Part shown: positions 7,501 through 13,408 of the stretch, piece after piece
How the letters are laid out: the number at the start of each line of letters is the position of its first letter
Position numbering within the stretch: position 1 is the stretch's first letter
DNA from: Sivonenia sp049582005
GTDB taxonomy: Bacteria; Cyanobacteriota; Cyanobacteriia; Gloeobacterales; PMM-0068
DNA length: 22,654 nucleotides
Assembly (NCBI GenBank): GCA_049582005.1
Contig: JBAUTB010000267.1
Coordinates: 1 to 22,654 of the forward strand
Direction of reading: 5' to 3'
Notes under the pieces: model-generated
What the model saw: only the letters and a program-made list of their open reading frames with translations
The model's database searches: none
Told to the model about the DNA's origin: nothing
Position numbers and translations under genes: made by a program

Positions 7501-7554
7501 CATGATACTTTGAGTTTTTTGATATTTTAGTTCAGGTGAAAAAGGAGTTTGGGC

Positions 7555-8157
7555 ATGAGCCAACCAGATGGAAATTCTGAGCATCTGTCTTCAGAAATGC
7601 ATGTCGACGACCAAAAGCGCCTTTCACGGCGTTCAGCTTTTAAAAAGGCCATTCAGGGCGGTGTCGCTCTTTATGTAGCCCCTCAAATTTTGTGTTCTGA
7701 GTTGGTTTGGGCCCAAGGAGGCGTATCTGGTGGTCCTGGCCCTGGTCCTGGTCCTGGCCCTGGTCCTGGTCCTGGCCCTGGTCCTGGTCCTGGTCCTGGC
7801 CCTGGTCCTGGTCCTGGCCCTGGTCCTGGTCCTGGCCCTGGTCCTGGTCCTGGTCCTGGTCCTGGCCCTGGTCCCAGTGGCGGTGGCGGTGGCGGTGATG
7901 GTGGCACGCCTTGGTGGCCGGCCCTCATCCCCTTGGCCGCGATCCCTGCTACTGGTGGGGGCGCTGGTCCTTTAATTGGTGCAGCTCCCGTTGGTGTTGC
8001 TGCTCCTGGTGCCATTGCTGCAGGCGGCGGTGTCCCCGGTCCCGGTGGTGGCCCCGGTGGCATTGGCCAGCGTTCTCGTCCTCGCGCTACGTTACCTCCT
8101 AAACCCTTGAAACGGAGAAACCAACGTCCAAAAAGAGCGATTAAGGGCTTGTGGTAG
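7555..8157 (+). CDS. Tat-type exported protein with 23 Pro-Gly repeats and basic tail
   Basis: A 200-residue protein of no recognised family. Residues 1-54 look like a Tat signal: a polar N-region, the twin-arginine motif SRRSAFKKA (24-32), a hydrophobic stretch GGVALYVAPQIL and a possible cleavage after VWA (51-53). Residues 61-106 are exactly 23 Pro-Gly dipeptides, then PSGGGGGGDGG. A WWPALIPLAAIP segment and a Gly/Ala/Pro/Val-rich hydrophobic region (about 119-165) follow. The last 29 residues hold 11 Arg/Lys and no acidic residue. The ATG at 7555 has GGAG seven bases upstream and is preferred over the TTG at 7549. The TAG stop lies inside the ribosome-binding site of the next gene. A structural cell-surface role or a peptide substrate for the PqqD-like/kinase genes downstream are both possible; neither is shown. 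Confidence 0.82.
   Translation: MSQPDGNSEHLSSEMHVDDQKRLSRRSAFKKAIQGGVALYVAPQILCSELVWAQGGVSGGPGPGPGPGPGPGPGPGPGPGPGPGPGPGPGPGPGPGPGPGPGPGPGPSGGGGGGDGGTPWWPALIPLAAIPATGGGAGPLIGAAPVGVAAPGAIAAGGGVPGPGGGPGGIGQRSRPRATLPPKPLKRRNQRPKRAIKGLW
7735..7872 (+). repeat. Nested tandem repeat encoding (Pro-Gly)23
   Basis: The array consists of 23 hexamers, CCTGGC or CCTGGT. Every Pro codon is CCT and all variation is in the third Gly base. The hexamers form 18-base groups (one GGC followed by two GGT), with occasional groups of four or five. A 60-base unit is duplicated: 7741-7800 and 7801-7860 differ only at the last base. This shows repeat growth by slippage at three scales, so copy number may vary between strains. 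Confidence 0.93.
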
Positions 8158-8169
8158 GAGGTTGCCTCA

Positions 8170-8712
8170 GTGGACGCATTCCATCACCCAGGCAGAAATT
8201 CTCTGCAGCGCATTTTAGCAGCTCTGGGAATATGTTTGATTTGGCTCTCGACTGCTGGTTGGGTGAGTGCTGAAGAGCTCTCCACCTCTATCGGTACATT
8301 GCAGACTCCTGATAATGAACTGCTGTGGATAGAGGTCTCTTTAGGCGATCGTGTTCTGCGTTTGCATCAGGGGGATGGAAGCATCCTTAAAGAAATGACT
8401 ATTGCCGTAGGTAAGACTTCGACCCCGACGCCAACCGGTAATTTCGAAGTGATGGAAATGGTGGAAAATCCTATTTGGCAGAACCCTTGGGAACCTTCTA
8501 TGATCTACAAAGAAGGAGACCCAGCGAATCCTTTGGGCGTCCGGTGGATTGGATTCAAAAAATCTGGAGAAGAGGATTACGGCATTCACGGAACGGCTAA
8601 CCGGGATTCTTTAGGCAAAGCCGTAACGCACGGTTGTATTCGTTTGAGTAATGAAGATATCTCGAACCTGTATGACCAATTAGAAGAAGGCACTCCCATC
8701 GTTATCCACTAG
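8170..8712 (+). CDS. Exported L,D-transpeptidase (YkuD domain)
   Basis: A YkuD-fold enzyme that forms 3-3 cross-links in peptidoglycan or attaches proteins to it, using a catalytic Cys. An N-terminal hydrophobic segment (about 15-32) ending in WVSAEE is a signal peptide or anchor. The domain starts at LLWIEVSLGDRVLRLHQ (51-67) and contains TPTPTGNFEV (85-94), GIHGTANRDSLG (138-149) and the active-site THGCIRLSN (153-161), with His140, His154, Cys156 and Arg158 all present. It begins at GTG 8170; its ribosome-binding site TAGGAGG (8155-8161) overlaps the stop of the Pro-Gly protein gene, suggesting coupled translation. No peptidoglycan-binding domain is present. It would act in the periplasm, where the Pro-Gly protein is predicted to be exported. 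Confidence 0.92.
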   Translation: MDAFHHPGRNSLQRILAALGICLIWLSTAGWVSAEELSTSIGTLQTPDNELLWIEVSLGDRVLRLHQGDGSILKEMTIAVGKTSTPTPTGNFEVMEMVENPIWQNPWEPSMIYKEGDPANPLGVRWIGFKKSGEEDYGIHGTANRDSLGKAVTHGCIRLSNEDISNLYDQLEEGTPIVIH

Positions 8713-8722
8713 AAGCTTATCC

Positions 8723-9025
8723 ATGACTTCTGCTCTGTCCGCTAATCCAACTGCACGTAGCGATGTTTTTACAGAATATCTTGCTGATGGTAGTGTAGTT
8801 ATTTTTGATCCACTCACCAGTGTGGCGCATGAATTAAATGCTACGGGGGCGTTAGTTTGGGATTGTTGTGATGGAAACTATGATTTTCAGAAAATTGTAG
8901 CGACCCTTGAGGAATGTTTTGATCCTTCTTCTGAAATATCTACTGCTACGTTAAGAGAAGATGTTACTTATTTCTTGCAAATTCTTCTGCAGAAGAACCT
9001 GTTGATATCCCCCCTCCCGCTATGA
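8723..9025 (+). CDS. PqqD-family peptide-binding (RRE) protein
   Basis: A 100-residue stand-alone PqqD-like protein. Members of this family form the RiPP recognition element, a winged-helix fold that binds leader peptides and presents them to modifying enzymes. The typical pattern is clear: VFTEYLADGSVVIFDP (15-30), TSVAHELNATGALVWDCCDG (32-51) and a helical C-terminal half with REDVTYFLQILLQKNLL. It starts at ATG 8723, 10 nt after the transpeptidase stop. Its stop overlaps the next start in an ATGA, so PqqD-like and kinase-like proteins are translationally coupled. The closest known context is the PqqD relative of the HPr-rel-A system and of lasso-peptide clusters. The bound peptide is unknown; the Pro-Gly protein is the only obvious candidate nearby. 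Confidence 0.87.
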   Translation: MTSALSANPTARSDVFTEYLADGSVVIFDPLTSVAHELNATGALVWDCCDGNYDFQKIVATLEECFDPSSEISTATLREDVTYFLQILLQKNLLISPLPL

Positions 9026-9885
9026 GTGTCATTGCCATAAGACGGGAAAATTTCCAAATTCTCCATAGCTCTTTTAGTATTGAAGGCCCTGTAGAATGTC
9101 TAGCCCTTCTGGAAAAATTGCTGCATCCTTTTTGGGTTGTTTCTAAGTGTGCAGAGTCCTTCGAGGTTTTTATCAAACGGGAACGAGAGACGTATTACCT
9201 GCAAACTCCTACCCTATGTCATTCGGGAAGTTGTCTGGAGATTGTTCAATTTTGTGAATGGTGGTTATTCGCTGAAGCTGTAGCTGTACATACCGATGGC
9301 TGCCAACTCCACGGGGGGGCTGTGGCTAATGAAGATGGCGCTATCCTTTTATTGGCACCTTCCGGGCAAGGGAAAACGACCCTCACCCTGGCTTTAATGG
9401 CCCGTGGCTTTACCCCTTTTACGGATGATATTATTTTGCTGGACCGGCATACTTTGGCGGTACGGCCCTTTCCCCGATGTTTCCATGTGGATGCGAACAC
9501 TACACAGGTCATTCAGCAGCTGAGCTTCAAAGAGGGCTACCATATGCCTTCTTTGGAATGTCTCGAGGTGGAAAATACATTAGCGGAAGCATTGCACCGA
9601 CCCCTCCAATGGGCAACTCCGCAAGTCCCCAGTTTGATCGTGTTTCCAGAATATAGACCAGGAGTCACCCTTCACCTTGAGCGATTGCGACCCGCCCAGA
9701 CTTGGATGCGGCTGATTAACAATTTAATAGTCCCCCATGCAGATGTTCCTTCTCGATTTGGGACGCTACGTGCCTTAGTGGATAGAGTACAGGCTTATCA
9801 GATGGTCCACAGCGATTTAGATGAAACCATTACGGCTTTAGAACGACTACTTCAGGGCACTTCTACCCTGGAGGAAGGGGCATAG
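9022..9885 (+). CDS. HPr kinase-like P-loop protein (HprK-related)
   Basis: A 287-residue protein resembling the C-terminal catalytic domain of HPr serine kinase/phosphorylase. The P-loop reads APSGQGKTTL (112-121), preceded by HGGAVA (97-102) and followed by FTDDIILLD (133-141) with the two Asp residues of HprK-type active sites. Relatives in lasso-peptide clusters (for example those related to ThcoK/PadeK) phosphorylate a peptide rather than HPr. The N-terminal 90 residues are poorly conserved in appearance and may bind the partner. The start overlaps the PqqD-like stop by 4 bases, and a nucleotidyltransferase-like gene follows 3 nt later; this trio matches the HPr-rel-A type of locus. HPr itself is not in the window. 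The phosphoacceptor is not known. Confidence 0.85.
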   Translation: MSVIAIRRENFQILHSSFSIEGPVECLALLEKLLHPFWVVSKCAESFEVFIKRERETYYLQTPTLCHSGSCLEIVQFCEWWLFAEAVAVHTDGCQLHGGAVANEDGAILLLAPSGQGKTTLTLALMARGFTPFTDDIILLDRHTLAVRPFPRCFHVDANTTQVIQQLSFKEGYHMPSLECLEVENTLAEALHRPLQWATPQVPSLIVFPEYRPGVTLHLERLRPAQTWMRLINNLIVPHADVPSRFGTLRALVDRVQAYQMVHSDLDETITALERLLQGTSTLEEGA

Positions 9886-9888
9886 TCT

Positions 9889-10965
9889 ATGGACCTTCCT
9901 GTATCACTCGTCCGTTATTTAAGTTGTCCCCCTAGCCGCCGCAAGCCCCTGCCATGGTTAGCGACGCTTCCTGTGGAAGCATGGGAACAACTTATTGCCT
10001 ATATTGAAGCGCGAAGTTTAATGCTCGCTGCCTATCGTTGCTTTGTGGTAGAAGCTCAAGCGCCAACGTTGCCAGCACCTCTAAAGGCTCGTTTACGCCG
10101 CGCTTATATCCAAGCGGGGATTAGTGTGCCATGGCTCCATCGTGAACTTGCTGAGGTTTGCCAAGCGCTGGTTCAGGCTGGAATTTCCCCTGTTGTCCTC
10201 AAAGGTCCCCATCTTGGTCCTCTCCTTTGGCCCGAAGACCCGACCCTGCGCCCTTTTGGAGACCTTGACCTATGGGTGCAACCCGTAGATATTCCGCAGA
10301 CAGAAGCTGTATTGCGTGGGTTGAACTATGGTGGAGGGCCTGCTGAACCGATTACCTCTCTTGATTTTTCGTATCATGAACTCCCCGCTTACCAGCGTTC
10401 AGGGCCGGGAGCCCAACAGATGAGTGTGGTTGATTTACACTATCGGCTGACTTCAGAAGATCTGCCCATTGGCGATGAAGAAGCTATGTTCAAGCGAGCT
10501 ACTCCGTGGCTATATGGAGCTAAAGTCCTTGCCCCAGAAGATTTGTGTGTTTATTTGTGCAGCCATACTGCTCGACACTTATTTATCGAACCGACGCCCC
10601 AACTTCTCTTCCGGTCTGCCTACGGATATATAGGCGAAATGGGCCGTTTGCTGGATTGTTATGCATCCACCTGGAATTGGGATGTCATTGCTGAAAGGAT
10701 TGCCAGTTCTCGTTATCCGAGGGCTATGGGGTTACCTCTCAGGTTGGCAGCGTCCCTTTGGGAAATTTCTCTACCAGAAAGTATTACCAAACTCTGGGAG
10801 CACGATTTTATCAGCCATAAGGTCTTTAAAATGTTGCAGTCAGGACTCGATACGCGCTGGAGTGCAGAAGATCACCGATGGCTTGCCATCAGTGTACGTT
10901 TAGATATGAAGTATGTCCGTACACGGGTCAATGCCCGAATCAATCCTTGGGCGCGCCAACGTTAG
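9889..10965 (+). CDS. Nucleotidyltransferase-family protein (NTP_transf_5-like)
   Basis: A 358-residue protein resembling the uncharacterised nucleotidyltransferase family that often accompanies PqqD-like and HprK-like genes. The characteristic VLKGPHLGPLLW (103-114) and RPFGDLDLWV (121-130) are present; Asp125 and Asp127 fit the metal-binding DxD of nucleotidyltransferases. A later HDxHYRL-like segment (VVDLHYRL, about 183-190) and SHTARHLF add conserved His/Asp residues. The C-terminal half is mostly helical with no membrane segment. It is separated from the kinase-like gene by 3 nt and ends the cluster; the next gene is convergent 19 bases away. In paeninodin-type lasso clusters, a related gene (PadeN) accompanies the kinase, but its chemistry is poorly known, so the reaction here is inferred only. 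Confidence 0.8.
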   Translation: MDLPVSLVRYLSCPPSRRKPLPWLATLPVEAWEQLIAYIEARSLMLAAYRCFVVEAQAPTLPAPLKARLRRAYIQAGISVPWLHRELAEVCQALVQAGISPVVLKGPHLGPLLWPEDPTLRPFGDLDLWVQPVDIPQTEAVLRGLNYGGGPAEPITSLDFSYHELPAYQRSGPGAQQMSVVDLHYRLTSEDLPIGDEEAMFKRATPWLYGAKVLAPEDLCVYLCSHTARHLFIEPTPQLLFRSAYGYIGEMGRLLDCYASTWNWDVIAERIASSRYPRAMGLPLRLAASLWEISLPESITKLWEHDFISHKVFKMLQSGLDTRWSAEDHRWLAISVRLDMKYVRTRVNARINPWARQR

Positions 10966-10984
10966 ATAGGTGCTGGACATATTT

Positions 10985-11644
10985 TTAATGGTATGTGCTC
11001 TCATCAAGCGCTCCGGCAACCTTATGGTCTAAAGCCTTGGGAGCAGTGAGCACCACATAGTAGTACTTGTACTCACTCTGGGGAACACAGGCAACCCCAA
11101 TCCCAACTTCGGAGTGCTCTTGATAAAAAGAGTCAAGGGCTAGCATTTGGACTCGATGGTCGGGGGGGGATACGCCTGCATCTAACACTAATTGATTGAT
11201 GGCTTCGATTCCATTGGGAGCTCCAGCGGCGAGAGATTCAAGATTATTGGCCTCTGGATCGCGAGGATAATAGGAAGGTAGGTTATATCCTGCAGAAGTG
11301 ACCCTTTGATTGGGTCCACGTCCGTCTGGGTCGCGATGGGCAAAATAGTTCCCTTGAGCCATCCGTTCGGCTACTTTACGGGCAATCGCAGCCAATTGAC
11401 CGTTCCAGCGAAGTTGAGGGGCTGAGCTAGTGTATCCCAAATCAAGACCAATTCTTTTTGCATAGGTCTGAGGCTCAGCCCGGAAGTGATTGAGATAGGT
11501 ATAGGCTTGAATAGCTTCATAGCCTGTGTCTGGACATCCTTCCGCTTGGGCAGGCATCGAAATTTGAAGTATCTGTCCGAGGAGGGTTGCACAGCCAAAC
11601 ATGCATAGATATTTAAAAAAATTGCCTGCTTTTAACCAGGACAT
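10985..11644 (-). CDS. Secreted CAP/SCP-domain protein (YkwD-like)
   Basis: A secreted protein of the CAP superfamily (cysteine-rich secretory, antigen 5, PR-1), whose bacterial members are extracellular and of mostly unknown activity. A signal peptide is evident: basic start, hydrophobic core around YLCMFGCATLLGQILQI and a PAQAEG cleavage-like site. The domain follows: YTYLNHFRAEPQTYAKRI, LRWNGQLAAIARKVAERMAQ, YFAHRDPDGRGPNQRV (with the usual His) and HRVQMLALDSFYQEHSEVGIGVACV. The frame is open from a GTG at 11653; the ATG at 11644 is preferred because GGTGAG lies just upstream and it gives a cleaner signal peptide. It is convergent with the Pro-Gly cluster and probably not part of that operon, although it is also a cell-surface product. 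Confidence 0.87.
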   Translation of the reverse strand: MSWLKAGNFFKYLCMFGCATLLGQILQISMPAQAEGCPDTGYEAIQAYTYLNHFRAEPQTYAKRIGLDLGYTSSAPQLRWNGQLAAIARKVAERMAQGNYFAHRDPDGRGPNQRVTSAGYNLPSYYPRDPEANNLESLAAGAPNGIEAINQLVLDAGVSPPDHRVQMLALDSFYQEHSEVGIGVACVPQSEYKYYYVVLTAPKALDHKVAGALDESTYH

Positions 11645-11858
11645 CTTGCTCACCCCTCACCGAGCTAAATCAGTACATCTAAATGCGATAGAAACTCTTC
11701 AGAAAATCCTCGGGAGATCTGGCCAACACCAAACCATCAACCTGGTTGACAGCATGGAAAGAAAAGAATTGTAGAGGAGTCGCATCAGTTTTTACCTTCG
11801 CTACAGCAAGAATGCCCGCCTAACAGCCCCAACTTGTCTGCTTCATAGAAACTTTATA

Positions 11859-11893
11859 GACAGTTGGGTACATTGGCTGGACAGTTGGGTACA
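11859..11893 (+). repeat. Tandem GACAGTTGGGTACA repeat, 21-base period
   Basis: Perfect 14-base copies lie at 11859-11872 and 11880-11893. The 21-base period equals two helical turns, so a regulator would meet both on one DNA face. An inverted relative, AGACAAGTTGGG on the minus strand, is at 11828-11839 with one extra base. The second copy covers the -35 of the candidate promoter. Confidence 0.6.
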
Positions 11894-11912
11894 GTCCGCT
11901 TACTTATATAAA
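11885..11912 (+). promoter_or_regulatory. Candidate promoter for the PfkB gene
   Basis: TTGGGT (11885-11890) and TATAAA (11907-11912) are 16 bases apart. The -35 lies within the second 14-base repeat, so a bound protein would affect polymerase directly. The leader to the ATG would be about 140 bases. Pattern match only. Confidence 0.3.
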
Positions 11913-12055
11913 GTGGCCTTTACCGAAGAATAGACGACAAAAGTGAGAATCATGTGCGCGAAAACACCCAATTTATAGATTCCAGGGATAATTAGGTGAA
12001 TTTGTTTCGACTGAACATGCTTGAAATGTTGGATCGGTAATTTTATGAATAGCTT

Positions 12056-12964
12056 ATGGAACCTTTGATAGGACGACCGGTGATTTTGGGGGAAGTTTTG
12101 TTCGATGTTTTCCCTGGCAATGTAGCGGTATTAGGGGGAGCGCCCTTTAATGTTGCGTGGCATCTTAAGGGATTTGGACTTTCTCCTCTATTAATTAGCC
12201 GCATTGGAGAAGATACCCGTGGCGAACATATCCTCAGCACTATGCGGAACTGGGGAATGGATACCTCTGGAATTCAGGTAGACCCTACGCACCCAACAGG
12301 CGTTGTGCGTGTTGCGTTGGAAGAGGGGCAACCGCAATTCACGATTTTGCCTAATCAAGCCTATGACTTTATGGACTCAGACACGGCCTTAGCAGTCCTC
12401 AAAGGCCAGCGTTGTTCTTTGCTTTATCACGGTACCCTAATAGCGCGAGGGGCATCTCAAGTCGCTGTAAAGGCCTTGCGGCAGGCGATTCCCTCTGCCT
12501 TTGTAGACCTCAATCTCCGATCTCCTTGGTGGGAAATAGAAAGGGTCCGTAATCTCCTTCAGGGAGCCCGCTGGGTCAAGATGAATGGGGATGAGTTGGC
12601 TGCAATGGTCCAGTCATCGCAGCTAGCGGATCTTTCCGAAAGCAACGTTGAAGCGACGGCCCATGCCCTATGTCTGAAATCAGGCTGGGAACTGCTTGCT
12701 CTTACCTTGGGTGTAGAAGGGGCCTGGTTACTTGCTGCCGAAAAAACATATCGGGGCCAGGCTGTAGTGGTCGAAGCCTTGGTAGATACGGTAGGGGCTG
12801 GAGATGCTTTTAGTGCCGTAACCCTGCTGGGCCTACATCGGGGTTGGTCTTTGGAAAACACCCTAAGCCGAGCGCTGGATTTTGCTGCTGCTCTTTGTAG
12901 CATACGAGGTGCATCCCCGCAGGATCCTGAGTTGTACGCTTCCTATTTGGCACGATGGAATTAG
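12056..12964 (+). CDS. PfkB/ribokinase-family carbohydrate kinase, fructokinase-like
   Basis: A cytoplasmic sugar kinase of the PfkB family that transfers phosphate from ATP to a hexose or related sugar. Both signatures are present: GGAPFNVAWHLKGFG (27-41) and DTVGAGDAFSA (244-254) with the catalytic Asp250. The DLNLRSPWW motif (151-159) and the GAPFNVAWHL substrate region resemble fructokinases, but the sugar cannot be fixed. The 302-residue length is normal. An in-frame TAG two codons upstream makes the ATG at 12056 the first possible start; no clear ribosome-binding site precedes it, which is frequent in cyanobacteria. The upstream tandem repeat may regulate it. It is convergent with the HspR-like gene, with only 2 bases between the stops. 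Confidence 0.9.
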   Translation: MEPLIGRPVILGEVLFDVFPGNVAVLGGAPFNVAWHLKGFGLSPLLISRIGEDTRGEHILSTMRNWGMDTSGIQVDPTHPTGVVRVALEEGQPQFTILPNQAYDFMDSDTALAVLKGQRCSLLYHGTLIARGASQVAVKALRQAIPSAFVDLNLRSPWWEIERVRNLLQGARWVKMNGDELAAMVQSSQLADLSESNVEATAHALCLKSGWELLALTLGVEGAWLLAAEKTYRGQAVVVEALVDTVGAGDAFSAVTLLGLHRGWSLENTLSRALDFAAALCSIRGASPQDPELYASYLARWN

Positions 12965-12966
12965 TC

Positions 12967-13374
12967 TTAAATGTGCCCTGTCTGGTCTTCTAAGGTAGAA
13001 ATTTGACCCCTGAGACGCGCAATTTCCATTTGCATGCGGGTCTTCTGTTGCTCTAGTTCTCGTTTGCGTTGGTCTAATTCCAACTGTTGTGTTTCTAATT
13101 CTCGCTGGAGCTTGGTGATTTCCTTGACCCCTTCCAAACTCACTTTCATCTCTTGGGTGAGGTATTTGATATAAATCAGTTTTTCAATATCGTGTTGAGA
13201 ATAGAGGCGGGTTTTGCGTTCTCTGCCACTTTTCCCCTTCCCTTGCCCCGGTTGATGATAAGGGCTAACAAGACCCTCCCGATCATATAAGCGAAGGGTT
13301 TGGGGGTGCATTCCAACCAGTTCTGCGGCTACGGAGATCACATATAGGGGACGATCTTTTGCATTATCTGACAT
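12967..13374 (-). CDS. MerR-family regulator, HspR-like
   Basis: A 135-residue DNA-binding protein. The winged-helix part (about 9-75) has the MerR pattern YVISVAAELVGMHPQTLRLYDREGLVSP, with the HspR-like PQTLRLYDREGL motif and a basic wing KGKSGRERKTRLYS. Residues 85-130 form a heptad-rich coiled coil (LQRELETQQLELDQRKRELE), longer than typical, which would mediate dimerisation. HspR proteins repress chaperone operons by binding HAIR sites. No HAIR-like site was seen near the dnaJ-type gene at 6027, so the target is unknown. It lies downstream of sbcC on the same strand with 34 bases between them and could be co-transcribed. Confidence 0.85.
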   Translation of the reverse strand: MSDNAKDRPLYVISVAAELVGMHPQTLRLYDREGLVSPYHQPGQGKGKSGRERKTRLYSQHDIEKLIYIKYLTQEMKVSLEGVKEITKLQRELETQQLELDQRKRELEQQKTRMQMEIARLRGQISTLEDQTGHI

Positions 13375-13408
13375 GGTCTTTCATGACTGCCTAGAGACTA
13401 AGATGAAT

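Larger units (their letters stand above)
7215..7554 (+). other. Gene-free leader before the Pro-Gly protein cluster
   Basis: This 340-base AT-rich stretch holds an imperfect hairpin right after the 2TM gene (GCTGT 7215-7219 with ACAGC 7238-7242, plus TCC/GGA), which could be a weak terminator. It also holds three ACTAT repeats at 7250-7267, a candidate promoter at 7421-7448, a doubtful short ORF at 7392-7445 and a tandem CATTCTG pair at 7483-7500. No tRNA or recognisable riboswitch is visible. Confidence 0.5.
11654..12055 (+). other. 402-base regulatory spacer between CAP and PfkB genes
   Basis: No gene longer than a few codons is visible. The spacer holds a 13-base perfect palindrome, TCAACCTGGTTGA (11737-11749), an inverted near-copy of the direct repeat at 11828-11839, the tandem 14-base repeat (11859-11893) and a promoter-like pair (11885-11912). 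The genes on both sides are transcribed away from it, so it must contain both promoters. Confidence 0.6.

Noticed and set aside
7735..7872. CRISPR array
   Set aside because: The array is uninterrupted hexamers with no spacers and no cas genes nearby; it is coding sequence.
7707..7975. Plus-strand frames with WSWPWS and LVLALVLV repeats
   Set aside because: They are the two other reading frames of the same hexamer array, without starts or signals of their own.
7683..8063. A minus-strand frame that also encodes Gly-Pro repeats
   Set aside because: CCTGGY read on the other strand automatically gives Gly-Pro codons, so the frame is a mirror of the repeat. It has no ribosome-binding site or leader and lies inside a plus-strand operon.
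8723..10965. Lasso-peptide biosynthesis cluster
   Set aside because: The RRE, kinase and nucleotidyltransferase are present, but there is no asparagine-synthetase-like cyclase, no transglutaminase-like leader protease and no lasso-type precursor.
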